Below, piece after piece: positions 10,332 through 18,738 of a stretch of DNA of 64,000 bases. Source of the DNA: Halomonas huangheensis (lineage in GTDB: Bacteria > Pseudomonadota > Gammaproteobacteria > Pseudomonadales > Halomonadaceae); assembly GCF_001431725.1 (NCBI RefSeq), contig NZ_CP013106.1, positions 2,728,001 through 2,792,000 of the forward strand. Reading direction: 5' to 3'. Both the position numbers and the translations under genes were made by a program. The notes below the pieces were generated by a model. That model worked only from the letters and a program-made list of their open reading frames with translations, was not told the DNA's origin and searched no databases. Position 1 is the stretch's first letter, and every line of letters begins with the position of its first letter.

Positions 10332-11519
10332 ATGCGCCCGTTTGATGAACATACCAGCCTGATGAACATGGGAAACTGGCAGACCTTTCTCGCCCACCAC
10401 GCGGCCAACCAACAGCAGGCGGGACGCTGGCGCCATCGCGCCGTGCGCAAGTCAGGTGATGAGCGAATCGACTTCGCCAGCAATGACTATCTGGGGCTAT
10501 CCAGCGATCCGCGGATCATCGAAGCCCAGCAGCGCGGCGCACAACGTCATGGTGCCGGCAGTGGTGCCTCACACCTGGTGACCGGGCACTGCGATGTCCA
10601 CCATGAGCTGGAGGAGGCCCTTGCCAGGCATACCGGCCGCGAGCGCGCTCTGCTGTTTTCCACCGGTTACATGGCGAATCTGGGCGTGCTCCAGGCCCTG
10701 TGCGACAGCGATTGTCTGGTATTTCAGGATCGTCTCAATCACGCCTCCCTGCTCGACGGTGCAAGGCTTGCCAATGCGCGTTCACGCCGCTATCACCATG
10801 CCAACGGCGACGACCTGCAGCGCCTGCTGACTCGAGCCGCGCCTGGACAAAGGCGGCTGATTGTCAGCGATGGTGTATTCAGCATGGACGGTGATATTGC
10901 GCCACTCGAGGCACTTACCAGCATCGCAGCACACCACCATGCATGGCTGATGATCGATGATGCCCATGGGTTTGGCGTATTGGGGGAGCATGGTGACGGC
11001 TGTGTCGGCCAGCGCTACGCCAGCGACCAGGTTCAGGTACTGGTCGGGACTCTCGGCAAGGCGCTTGGCACCGCCGGCGCTTTTGTCGCCGGTGATGCCA
11101 CATTGATCGACCACCTGATCCAATTTGCTCGACCCTATATCTACACCACTGCGCTGCCTCCCGGGGTGGCCAGTGCCAGCCTCGAGTCGCTATCGATCTG
11201 TGCCAGCGAACCCGAGCGCCGCCGCCACCTGCAGCACCTGATCGCGCATTTCCGTGCTGCAGCCCTGACAGCGGGTCTGCCGCTGATGGATTCCTCGACT
11301 CCCATTCAGCCGTTGTTGCTCGGCGACGAAGCTCGGGTCATGCGCTGGAGTCATCAGTTGGCTGAACAGGGGTTGAGTGTCGGAGCCATTCGTCCACCCA
11401 CGGTGGCCGCTGGCCAGGCTCGGCTGCGGATTACCCTCAGCGCTCGACATGACGTCGGCAGCATCGAGCGCCTGGTCAACGCCTTGCAGCATTGCCAACA
11501 GGGAGAGCTACAGCGATGA
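10332..11519 (+). CDS. bioF: 8-amino-7-oxononanoate synthase BioF
   Basis: A 395-residue PLP enzyme joining pimeloyl-ACP and alanine. The PLP lysine is in LVGTLGKALGTAGAF (K243); DDAHGFGVLG and the N-terminal FASNDYLGL are family signatures. It starts three bases after the bioB stop. Alternative ATGs at 10362 and 10368 would remove a short non-conserved leader. It overlaps bioH by four bases. Confidence 0.95.
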   Translation: MRPFDEHTSLMNMGNWQTFLAHHAANQQQAGRWRHRAVRKSGDERIDFASNDYLGLSSDPRIIEAQQRGAQRHGAGSGASHLVTGHCDVHHELEEALARHTGRERALLFSTGYMANLGVLQALCDSDCLVFQDRLNHASLLDGARLANARSRRYHHANGDDLQRLLTRAAPGQRRLIVSDGVFSMDGDIAPLEALTSIAAHHHAWLMIDDAHGFGVLGEHGDGCVGQRYASDQVQVLVGTLGKALGTAGAFVAGDATLIDHLIQFARPYIYTTALPPGVASASLESLSICASEPERRRHLQHLIAHFRAAALTAGLPLMDSSTPIQPLLLGDEARVMRWSHQLAEQGLSVGAIRPPTVAAGQARLRITLSARHDVGSIERLVNALQHCQQGELQR

Positions 11520-12271
11520 AGCTGATACTGCTTTCCGGCTGGGGACTGGATGCCCGCATCTGGCAACCTCTGGCACCTTACTGGTCCAACACTACCCAAC
11601 TTACCTCTCCGGACTGGCCAGGCATGGGACAACGCCCAACACTGGACCAGGCCACTGAAGAAGCCCCTATCGCCGCCCTGTCCTCGGCCATGGCTGAGGA
11701 CCTTTCCGCAGATGCCATCTGGGTCGGCTGGTCGCTGGGCGCCCTGCAGGCAACTGCCCTCGCCCACCATCTCCCGACACCTCGAGGGTTGGTTCTGCTC
11801 GGCATGGGCTCACGATTCTGTCATCCGCAAGGCGTCAGTGAGGCGACTCTGGCCAATTTCCGCAGTGCCTTCGACCGTGATCCAGACAAGGCATGGCAGC
11901 ACTTTCTGCGCTGGCAGTTGAGCGGCGAACCGTCACCGCGCAGTGGCTTCCAGACGCTCAGCAGACTGATAGGCGAGACCCTGTCCGGCGATCGCGACAC
12001 TCTGGCCCATGGCCTCGAGTGCCTTGCACACAACGATATTTCCAGTGTGCTGTCGCAGATTTCCTGCCCAGTCCGGCGCATCTGCGGCGACAACGATCCA
12101 CTACTTGCCGAATCAGTCCGCAACAGCATGGATGCTCAACTCGCCGATGCTGGCCATTGCCCAATGATCAGTCAGCCCCGCGCTCTGGCACAGCTGATCG
12201 AGCACGAGGCACATATCATTGACATTCAAAGTCAGCAGCAGCGGCATTCCGCTGAGGAGCAAACCGTCTGA
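11516..12271 (+). CDS. bioH: Pimeloyl-ACP methyl ester carboxylesterase BioH
   Basis: A 251-residue alpha/beta hydrolase that removes the methyl group from pimeloyl-ACP methyl ester, ending the BioC-started elongation. Triad residues are visible: Ser in GWSLG (S73), Asp in CGDNDPLL (192 or 194), His in GHCP (H214). The ATG at 11516 overlaps the bioF stop and has GGGAG upstream. Placement between bioF and bioC identifies it as BioH. Confidence 0.93.
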   Translation: MKLILLSGWGLDARIWQPLAPYWSNTTQLTSPDWPGMGQRPTLDQATEEAPIAALSSAMAEDLSADAIWVGWSLGALQATALAHHLPTPRGLVLLGMGSRFCHPQGVSEATLANFRSAFDRDPDKAWQHFLRWQLSGEPSPRSGFQTLSRLIGETLSGDRDTLAHGLECLAHNDISSVLSQISCPVRRICGDNDPLLAESVRNSMDAQLADAGHCPMISQPRALAQLIEHEAHIIDIQSQQQRHSAEEQTV

Positions 12272-13089
12272 TGAACGCTCCGCTACGTGTTGATCAAAGC
12301 CGGCTATCTGCTGAGGGTGAGGACACCAATAACTGGTCCCGGCGTGTCGCCCATGCCTTCTCACGCGCGGCTCCCCACTATCGACGCCATGCCCGAGCTC
12401 AAGCGGTAATGGCAGAATCCCTGTGGCCTCACTTGCCCAACACCGCGAGGCGAATTGTCGATATTGGCTGCGGACCGGGAGACCTGACCTGCGCACTGGC
12501 CGATCACTTCCCTGAGGCTCAGTTGCTCGGTGTAGACCTGTCAGCAGCTATGCTCGACGCGGCTCGACAGTTATCACAGCAACCGCGACTTACCTGGCTC
12601 TGCGCCGATGCCACTCAGCTTCCCCTCGCCAACGCCAGTCAGGATCTGGTCGTTTCCAACCTGGCGATTCAGTGGTGTCCCGATCTCACGGCCACCCTCC
12701 GGGAACTGCGGCGCGTGATGCGTCCCGGTGGTCGAGCGGTGATCAACACCCTGGCTCCCGGCACTTTGAGTGAGATCGAACACGTCTGGCGCCGGCCCGG
12801 GACTCCATCAGGTCTGTTGCAATTTCGCGATGCGGCCCAGCACCGGCTTGCTGCCCAGCTCAGCGGTTGGTCCGATATTGCCATTGAGGAATTCCAGCAG
12901 CGCTTCTACTACCCCGATCTCAAGGCGGTCATGAATTCGATCAAAGGTGTTGGCGCTCAACTCAGTGGCAGTAGCACTCAACGCACCCGAAGCGATATAC
13001 AGCGGGCACGACATCGGTACGAAACATTACGCGAGTCCGAAGGCCTTCCGGTCAGCTACCAGCGACTGACCCTGGTACTGGATGCCTGA
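12271..13089 (+). CDS. bioC: Malonyl-ACP O-methyltransferase BioC
   Basis: A 272-residue SAM-dependent enzyme that methylates malonyl-ACP to start pimelate synthesis. The SAM motif is VDIGCGPGDLT, followed by LLGVDLS and the LCADATQLPLA acidic segment. It overlaps bioH by one base (TGATG). The final codons are duplicated just beyond the stop by a 16-bp tandem repeat, so the C-terminus (VLDA) may have been altered by slippage. Confidence 0.94.
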   Translation: MNAPLRVDQSRLSAEGEDTNNWSRRVAHAFSRAAPHYRRHARAQAVMAESLWPHLPNTARRIVDIGCGPGDLTCALADHFPEAQLLGVDLSAAMLDAARQLSQQPRLTWLCADATQLPLANASQDLVVSNLAIQWCPDLTATLRELRRVMRPGGRAVINTLAPGTLSEIEHVWRRPGTPSGLLQFRDAAQHRLAAQLSGWSDIAIEEFQQRFYYPDLKAVMNSIKGVGAQLSGSSTQRTRSDIQRARHRYETLRESEGLPVSYQRLTLVLDA

Positions 13090-13118
13090 GGTACTGGATG
13101 CCTGAGGTACTGGAAGCC
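13074..13118. repeat. 16-bp tandem repeat across the bioC stop
   Basis: GGTACTGGATGCCTGA occurs at 13074-13089 and 13090-13105 with a third partial copy (GGTACTGGAAGCC) at 13106-13118. The bioC stop TGA is the last three bases of copy one, so each copy carries the same stop. Confidence 0.85.
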
Positions 13119-13149
13119 CAGAGCAACGACATCGCCATCATCAGGAGTC

Positions 13150-13860
13150 ATGAGCAACATGCGGCACTACTTCATCACCGGTACCGATACCGATGCCGGC
13201 AAGACGCTCGTTGCCTCGGCGCTGCTGGCCCGAGCGCGGTTGGATGGACTCACAACCCTGGGCCTCAAACCCGTGGCGTCGGGTTGCGAAGCCACGGCCG
13301 AGGGACTGCGCAATGCCGATGCACTGAGCCTGATGGACCAGACCTACCCGGCGACCGACTACGCGACCATCAACCCTCACGCCTTCGAGCCCGCCATCGC
13401 GCCTCACCTGGCCGCACAACGTGCCGGATGCAAACTGGATCTTGAACAACTGACACAGACCCTGAAGCCAGCGCTTGAACAAGCTCGAGACCTGGTAGTG
13501 ATCGAAGGGGCTGGCGGCTGGCGCGTCCCGCTCAACACCAATCAATATCTAGCGGAACTTGCCTCGAGGCTTGAGCTGCCGGTGATCCTCGTCGTCGGCC
13601 TGAAACTTGGCTGCCTCAACCACGCCCAATTGACCGCAGAAGCCATCAAGGCTGATGGCCTCGAACTGGCTGGCTGGGTCGGCAACCTGCTGGACCCCGG
13701 TTTTTCCGCAGACGAAGCGTTGTATAAGGAAAATCTCGATCACCTCACCGGGGTGCTACCAGGCCCTTGCCTGGGTATCGTGCCCCGAATCTCAGCGACA
13801 TGCCCTTGCGAGCGCGCGAAAAAGGCCGCAGATTACCTGCACTTGCCGATAATTGATTGA
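13150..13860 (+). CDS. bioD: Dethiobiotin synthetase BioD
   Basis: A 236-residue ATP-dependent carboxylase forming the ureido ring of dethiobiotin. The P-loop is GTDTDAGKT (11-19); LKPVASG and EGAGGWRVPL are family motifs. AGGAG precedes the ATG at 13150. Last gene of bioBFHCD. Its stop codon overlaps the -35 box of the tRNA-Leu promoter. Confidence 0.95.
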   Translation: MSNMRHYFITGTDTDAGKTLVASALLARARLDGLTTLGLKPVASGCEATAEGLRNADALSLMDQTYPATDYATINPHAFEPAIAPHLAAQRAGCKLDLEQLTQTLKPALEQARDLVVIEGAGGWRVPLNTNQYLAELASRLELPVILVVGLKLGCLNHAQLTAEAIKADGLELAGWVGNLLDPGFSADEALYKENLDHLTGVLPGPCLGIVPRISATCPCERAKKAADYLHLPIID

Positions 13861-13884
13861 CTTGAGGAACGGCTTCCGTAAAAT
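13857..13884 (+). promoter_or_regulatory. tRNA-Leu promoter
   Basis: TTGACT (13857-13862) and TAAAAT (13879-13884) are 16 bases apart, about 20 bases before the tRNA 5' end, followed by a G+C-rich discriminator. The -35 overlaps the bioD TGA. Confidence 0.7.
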
Positions 13885-13904
13885 ACGGACCGCCTACCTG
13901 CAGT

Positions 13905-13989
13905 GCGGATGTGGTGGAATTGGTAGACACGCTAGATTTAGGTTCTAGTGCCTTCGGGCGTGGGAGTTCAAGTCTCCCCATCCGCACCA
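13905..13989 (+). tRNA. tRNA-Leu (anticodon UAG)
   Basis: The 85-nt gene has acceptor arms GCGGATG / CATCCGC with encoded CCA, D-arm TGGTGGAATTGGTAGACA, anticodon stem CTAGA / TCTAG with loop TTTAGGT giving anticodon TAG (13939-13941), a long variable arm (TGCCTTCGGGCGTG) and T-arm GGGAGTTCAAGTCTCCC. The long variable arm is the leucine class II form. It reads CUN codons. A T run follows at 13990. Confidence 0.97.
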
Positions 13990-14282
13990 TTTTGATTCCC
14001 TTCAGTTTTTCCCTATTTCGATCACGTTGTCTCGACGCGCTGGATTATCCAACGTGACAGGATCGTGACCGAGCCGGTTGGTCGCCCCTGGCGAGGTCGG
14101 ATTCATGGCCCGTTATCTGATTTCGCCAAATCCGGCATGACCGGCATTCAGCGCCATCGACTCCCGCTTCCTGCCGTCTCTCCCGAGGTTGAGTTCGATC
14201 CGGCCAAGTGCCCTCTGTAGTCCACTGCCTACAACCGGGGTATGCTGCGCAGACTCCCTCGCATCAACACAAGGAGCGTGTC

Positions 14283-15347
14283 GTGCTGTCCACTGCCATC
14301 GCAATCTTCGCCACTCTGCTGCTGGGCATCACTATCCTGGCGCGTCTGCCGTTCCACTGGTGGTGGATACGCTGCTGTGAGTTCCCTCGCCTGCAGATCG
14401 CCTTTCTGGCTATATTCGCGCTGTTGCTCACTCCGCTCGCCGATGGCTCCTTGCGCTGGCTGGCCATATTGAGCGGCCTTGCCACTCTGGTGATCCAGGC
14501 ATGCTATATCCTTCCCTGGACTCGCTTCTGGCCGGTACAGGTCCAGCGCTACGAACCAGGCCACGATGAGCGCTGCGTACGCCTGTTGGTTGCCAATGTA
14601 CTGACGCCCAACCGCAATGCCGAAGGACTGATCGCTCTGGTGCATCAACACGAGCCGGATATCGTGTTGACCCTGGAGTCTGACGACTGGTGGGGCCAGC
14701 AGCTCGACAGCGCCCTGGCCAGTCAATGGCCACATGCCGTGCGTATTCCCCAGGACAACCTCTACGGCATGCACCTCTTTTCTCGGCTACCGCTGGCGTC
14801 AACGCAAGTCGAGCGGTTGATTCAGGACGACATTCCTTCGATTTCCACCGAGGTCACCCTGAGCTGCGGAGAGACCATTCGCTTGTACGCGGTGCACCCT
14901 CGCCCACCGGCTCCCAACGAGAGCAAGGAATCCCTGTGGCGTGATGCCGAGTTGCTGCTGATCGGCAAGCGTATTCATGAAGATCCCGTCGCGACTCTTG
15001 TCGCAGGTGATCTCAATGACGTGGCATGGTCACGCACAACCCGATTATTCTGCCGCGTCAGCGGCATGCTTGACCCGCGCCGAGGGCGTGGCATGTTCAG
15101 CACCTTTCATGCTCAGTATCCGTTGCTGCGCTGGCCGCTAGACCATGTCTTCTCAAGCGAACACTTCACGCTACGCGACATGCGGCGGCTGCCGGGATTC
15201 GGGTCGGACCACTTCCCGATTCTCACCACACTCTGCTATCGCCCCTCCCGAGCGGACGAGCACGAGACACCCGAGGCGAACCATGACGAGCGACATGAAG
15301 CACGCGCCACGATCCGCGAAGGCATGGAGCGAGAACAGGAGTCTTGA
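14283..15347 (+). CDS. Membrane-anchored endonuclease/exonuclease/phosphatase-family protein
   Basis: A 354-residue protein with three hydrophobic segments in about the first 90 residues, then an EEP domain. EEP motifs: LLVANVLTPNRN (Asn), VLTLESDDWW (metal Glu), VAGDLNDVAWS (Asp/Asn) and GSDHFPIL near the end (Asp-His). The GTG at 14283 was chosen because AAGGAG lies six bases upstream; the frame opens earlier at 14208. The active site would face the periplasm if the topology has an odd number of segments (inference). Substrate is unknown; relatives act on nucleic acids, phospholipids or inositol phosphates. Confidence 0.82.
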   Translation: MLSTAIAIFATLLLGITILARLPFHWWWIRCCEFPRLQIAFLAIFALLLTPLADGSLRWLAILSGLATLVIQACYILPWTRFWPVQVQRYEPGHDERCVRLLVANVLTPNRNAEGLIALVHQHEPDIVLTLESDDWWGQQLDSALASQWPHAVRIPQDNLYGMHLFSRLPLASTQVERLIQDDIPSISTEVTLSCGETIRLYAVHPRPPAPNESKESLWRDAELLLIGKRIHEDPVATLVAGDLNDVAWSRTTRLFCRVSGMLDPRRGRGMFSTFHAQYPLLRWPLDHVFSSEHFTLRDMRRLPGFGSDHFPILTTLCYRPSRADEHETPEANHDERHEARATIREGMEREQES

Positions 15348-15629
15348 ATTGCCCCTCTTTCCTCCAACCCCACCGTTATGGATAGCCCATGGCGCGTAAG
15401 TGACGCGCATGGAACGGGTTCATCGTTATGCAGGAAAGTCCGAGCAACTGCCTGGTGACTGCACGGCCTGCCTGTGATCAACGGCGCGGATGGGCTGACG
15501 CTTCAGTTCCCAACACTGATTCTGTCCATATCCTGCAAATAGTTGCTACGAGTGCCCTTGCTCCAACGACGGCCAACACGTCCCAATCAAGGCACTTGCG
15601 TTGAAGACAGAAGAGCCACCTTGCCGGAA

Positions 15630-15995
15630 TCATTGTGGTGGAATTGACGGCCAGCGAACTGTCAGCACCAGCGACTCTTCTTCAGAGCGAAAGGAGTGTG
15701 GTGTGCCTGGACCGAAGAGGACAAAATCTCCTTCTTTCTGAAGCGCAACTTCCTTATCTGGAAAAAGCAGCACGAAATGACCGCGAACAAGGATATTGAG
15801 GGTCCTGACGGGGTTTCCTGGCGCCCACTCATGGCGAGTTTCACCCTCGGCATGCGTGTACCACTTCAATTCCACGTCTTCAGTCCGTAAAGGGTTATCT
15901 TCACCCGGTATAAAATGCCCGAGGAGCCAGCCACGGGTATCTCTGGAATCGGTCAACGCATTTCCTGAAGTTGGTACTGGGTAAGCTACGTCCAT
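15630..15995 (-). CDS. Cupin-domain protein
   Basis: A 121-residue single-domain cupin. Motif 1 is loose (KWYTHAEGETRHEWAPG) and motif 2 is FVLFGPGTPHSF. AGGAGGT precedes the ATG at 15995. No DNA-binding domain is attached, so an enzyme or small-ligand-binding role is possible. The neighbours give no functional lead. Confidence 0.7.
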   Translation of the reverse strand: MDVAYPVPTSGNALTDSRDTRGWLLGHFIPGEDNPLRTEDVELKWYTHAEGETRHEWAPGNPVRTLNILVRGHFVLLFPDKEVALQKEGDFVLFGPGTPHSFRSEEESLVLTVRWPSIPPQ

Positions 15996-16091
15996 ATCAC
16001 CTCCTTATGATCATCAACCTCTGAATAGATGGGTATCTGGCTACCAGAAGATGGCCATCCGGACACCTACAGGATGCATTTTCATCCTGAC

Positions 16092-16208
16092 CTAGAGACC
16101 GGGAATGCCGATAGGTCCGGGCAGGTCTGGAATGGGAGAACAGGCAGCCAGTGCTGTCGCAGTAGCAATGAGAGCGGCGACCATCACGAACACATTCAAT
16201 TTCGACAT
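16092..16208 (-). CDS. Small lipoprotein, 38 residues
   Basis: The minus strand encodes a short basic N-terminus (MSKLN), a hydrophobic stretch rich in Val/Ala/Ile/Leu, and a lipobox LAAC with the lipidated cysteine at residue 23. The mature part is only 16 residues, rich in Pro and Gly (SPIPDLPGPIGIPGL). GAGG lies seven bases before the ATG at 16208. The size and layout recall entericidin-like small lipoproteins, but no family is recognised. Confidence 0.65.
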   Translation of the reverse strand: MSKLNVFVMVAALIATATALAACSPIPDLPGPIGIPGL

Positions 16209-16444
16209 GCAGTGAACCTCAAATTGGAAGGTGTATTGCCGGACTATCCGAGCAGGGAATCAAACCACAACGGACCCATTGTTCAACATCAGATAACACA
16301 GGCTAACCGTCCTCACCCACGGAGGTACACTGTCGCATGAGGGCTACACTGGCCGCTGAATCTCCACGTATGGGGCCGGCCAGCCAATTTCCGGAATGTC
16401 TTTACTTGAGGGAGCAACACCATCTGTGTTTACAGCCTACCCTG

Positions 16445-16633
16445 CTACTTTCTTCCCAGTAGCGTCCAAACGCCAACCCCGAAAATAACACCAAGGATCA
16501 TAGGCACATTCTGCAAATGAGCCACAAACGAAAACAGTGGCCCACTGGCCAATGCCTCCTGAGCTCGTGTCACGAATACAATGAAAGCAGTTGCTGCCGC
16601 CAGTGCTACTGCTACGCGCAAGAGTGCGAACAT
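16445..16633 (-). CDS. Small two-TM membrane protein
   Basis: A 62-residue protein with two hydrophobic segments (about 5-23 and 42-59) joined by a short loop, ending LLGRK. The ATG at 16633 has GGGAG six bases upstream; an ATG two codons earlier (16639) is too close to it. A four-copy 14-bp tandem repeat lies 70-126 bases upstream. Not recognised. Confidence 0.6.
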   Translation of the reverse strand: MFALLRVAVALAAATAFIVFVTRAQEALASGPLFSFVAHLQNVPMILGVIFGVGVWTLLGRK

Positions 16634-16703
16634 TTCCATCTCCCGAGACAACCGTTCTCAAGGCCACCCATGGCCAGCCCCATACGCTCATGCTATTCAG
16701 CAT

Positions 16704-16759
16704 AGGTGATGGAAACCAGGTGATGGAAACCAGGTGATAGAAACCAGGTGATGGAAACC
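16704..16759. repeat. 14-bp tandem repeat, four copies
   Basis: AGGTGATGGAAACC repeats at 16704, 16718, 16732 (one G-to-A change) and 16746. It lies in the upstream region of the small membrane protein gene on the minus strand. Confidence 0.9.
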
Positions 16760-16832
16760 ACACGGCGTCCTCGAATGATCAAAGTCCCCTCTATCTGCTT
16801 CTCCATCCTCCTTGCTCAGCTCGTTGCCCTTA

Positions 16833-16862
16833 TTGATTGAATTCAGGTTGATTGAATTCAGG
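16833..16862. repeat. 15-bp tandem duplication
   Basis: TTGATTGAATTCAGG is present twice in perfect head-to-tail copies (16833-16847, 16848-16862), about 100 bases before the terC leader. Confidence 0.9.
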
Positions 16863-16960
16863 CGTCACTGGGTCGGCAAGCGCGCCATGAGGAAGATGCC
16901 AGAGGTAGCGCCTGGTATATCGTCCTGATTTGCGCTCGACTCAATACCTTTCACGTTGCG

Positions 16961-17102
16961 CCGAGAGTGGTAGCGGTGCAGAATGCACCAGCGAAGGGGA
17001 GTATTCTCTGGGAGCCCTCTCCCAGTGCGGCTATCGTCAGCACGGACCCAATGGTTCCGGTAGCAGCAGCATCGGGAAAACCGATGTAGAAGAGACTTTC
17101 GG
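16961..17102 (+). ncRNA. Probable yybP-ykoY manganese riboswitch
   Basis: The terC leader contains AAGGGGAGTA (16994-17003) and ATCGTCA (17033-17039), the conserved internal blocks of the yybP-ykoY aptamer, with the hairpin CTGGGAG-CCCT-CTCCCAG between them. A closing stem can form between CCGAGAGT (16961) and ACTTTCGG (17095-17102). This class senses Mn2+ and is known upstream of TerC/Alx-family genes, including E. coli alx. The ribosome site of terC lies about 17 bases after the element. Boundaries are by eye. Confidence 0.78.
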
Positions 17103-17131
17103 TAACTACACCGTTTACCGGAGGATTCTTC

Positions 17132-18133
17132 ATGGCTATCCCATTCTGGCTGTGGGCCACCACAGTCGTCGGCATCATCGTACTGTTTCTCTTCGATTTC
17201 GTGTTCCACGCACGCAAGCCACACGAGCCTACCTTCAAGGAGGCCGCAGGCTGGTCGGTATTCTTCATCACCCTGGCAATGATCTTTGGTGCAGGCATCT
17301 GGGTCTTCTGGGGACCTCAGTATGGTGCCGAGTACTTTGCCGGCTTCGTCACTGAAAAGAGCCTGTCGGTCGATAACCTGTTCGTGTTCGTGATCATCAT
17401 GGCGCGTTTTGCGGTACCGCGGATCTATCAGCAGAAGGTGCTGCTGCTGGGCATCGCGATTGCACTGGTCATGCGAGCAATATTCATTGCGTTGGGTGCT
17501 GCAGCTATCGCACGTTATAGCTGGGTTTTCTATATCTTCGGTGGCTTTCTCGTCTATACCGCGGTGCATCTTGCGAAAACACACTTCAGCGAGACAAAGG
17601 ATGAGGATGAAGGCCAACAACCCAGCTGGATCGAGCGCTGGACACGTCGAGTGATTCCCGCCACCAGCGAGTATCATGGCAATAGTCTGTTTACTCGCAT
17701 TGATGGAAGAAAACTGGCGACTCCGCTGTTCTTCGTGGTTGTTGCGCTGGGCTTCACAGATCTGCTGTTTGCGCTGGACTCCATTCCCGCGATCTATGGC
17801 CTGACCAAGGAGCCCTATATCGTCTTCACCACCAACGCCTTTGCTCTGCTTGGTCTGTTGCAGTTGTACTTCCTGCTGGGCGGACTGCTGGACCGCCTCG
17901 TTTACCTGGGGCTGGGACTGTCCATGATTCTGGCCTTCATTGGTGCGAAGCTCATTCTTGAAGCACTGCACACCAACAGCATCCCGTTCATCAACGGCGG
18001 CCAACCTATCCATTGGGGTCCAGAAATCCCCATCTGGCTTTCGTTGACCATCATCATCGGAGTCCTGCTGATCACGACCGTTGCCAGCCTGCTGAAGACT
18101 CATGTGATCGACAGCAAGGTCGGTCGTTCCTGA
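17132..18133 (+). CDS. TerC/Alx family membrane protein
   Basis: A 333-residue polytopic inner-membrane protein of the TerC family, Alx-type subgroup. The signature EKSLSVDNLFVFV and the later ALGFTDLLFALDSIPAI carry the conserved acidic residues within membrane segments; eight or so further hydrophobic helices are seen. Relatives export Mn2+ or support metalation of secreted proteins. GGAGGA precedes the ATG at 17132. The upstream yybP-ykoY element suggests induction by manganese. Confidence 0.9.
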   Translation: MAIPFWLWATTVVGIIVLFLFDFVFHARKPHEPTFKEAAGWSVFFITLAMIFGAGIWVFWGPQYGAEYFAGFVTEKSLSVDNLFVFVIIMARFAVPRIYQQKVLLLGIAIALVMRAIFIALGAAAIARYSWVFYIFGGFLVYTAVHLAKTHFSETKDEDEGQQPSWIERWTRRVIPATSEYHGNSLFTRIDGRKLATPLFFVVVALGFTDLLFALDSIPAIYGLTKEPYIVFTTNAFALLGLLQLYFLLGGLLDRLVYLGLGLSMILAFIGAKLILEALHTNSIPFINGGQPIHWGPEIPIWLSLTIIIGVLLITTVASLLKTHVIDSKVGRS

Positions 18134-18183
18134 CGCTTGTCGCTTGCCCCCGGCACGCAAGCGTAGCGATTGCAGAAGCTACT

Positions 18184-18219
18184 GGGCGTACTTGAAACAC
18201 CGGGCGTACTTGAAACACC
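18184..18219. repeat. 18-bp tandem duplication after terC
   Basis: GGGCGTACTTGAAACACC is repeated perfectly at 18184-18201 and 18202-18219, 50 bases beyond the terC stop. Confidence 0.9.
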
Positions 18220-18239
18220 GGTCGTCGCTGAACCATCAA

Positions 18240-18278
18240 GGGGAGACGAGGCAGACAATCCGTCGGCGCCTCGTCCCC
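18240..18278 (+). terminator. Possible terC terminator hairpin
   Basis: GGGGAGACGAGGC (18240-18252) can pair with GCCTCGTCCCC (18268-18278), with two unpaired bases and a 15-base loop. No strong T run follows. The rest of 18134-18480 (about 350 bases) holds the duplication above and no convincing gene. Confidence 0.4.
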
Positions 18279-18480
18279 TCTCGATCATCCCCCACAACAA
18301 GACCCTCTTTCGGACACATGGCATGCCCGACGAGGGGCCTTTAGCGCAGATTCGCCCTCACCGTCAATACCTTCCAGCTTGACAACAGAATAGCGTTCTT
18401 CACGCTCGAAGCTCATATAGTGGTCTCGTTGCAGAATATAATGAATAAAAAATTAATGAATATAACGCAGGGGGAAAACC

Positions 18481-18738
18481 ATGAAGCAGGAACTGGAGAA
18501 ACGGCTAACCGAAGCCGTCGCCAGTGGCGATGCTGGTCTAATCATGCAGGTACTTGGATCAATAGCTCAGAAAAAAGGCGGTATGCTGGAGCTGGCGGAA
18601 ACCACGGGGCTGTCGAGAGGAAACCTCTATCGAACCTTCTGGGATCAGGCCAACCCCAAGCTGGAGGTATTGCTGGCGATCCTTGAAGCACTGGATCTTG
18701 AGCTGAAGATCGAAGTCAAACAAGCTCGTCGCGTCTGA
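18481..18738 (+). CDS. Antitoxin-like helix-turn-helix protein, no toxin seen
   Basis: An 85-residue protein resembling addiction-module antidotes of the HigA/RelB-like Cro family (MKQELEKRL, GGMLELAETTGLSRGNLYR, then LLAILEALDLELKIEV). The helix-turn-helix is at about residues 35-60. A GGGGG-rich ribosome site precedes the ATG, after an A+T-rich tract with TATAAT-like sequence. Such antidotes normally follow a RelE/HigB-type toxin gene; none is found in the preceding 350 bases or the following 270 bases. Confidence 0.75.
   Translation: MKQELEKRLTEAVASGDAGLIMQVLGSIAQKKGGMLELAETTGLSRGNLYRTFWDQANPKLEVLLAILEALDLELKIEVKQARRV

Noticed and set aside
16029..16340. 103-codon frame on the plus strand
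   Set aside because: No ribosome site, and it overlaps the small lipoprotein gene on the other strand, which has signal peptide and lipobox.
16865..18160. 431-codon open frame on the minus strand opposite terC
   Set aside because: It is antisense to a clear TerC protein, crosses the riboswitch region, and its translation is Gln/Asp/His-rich with no domain.
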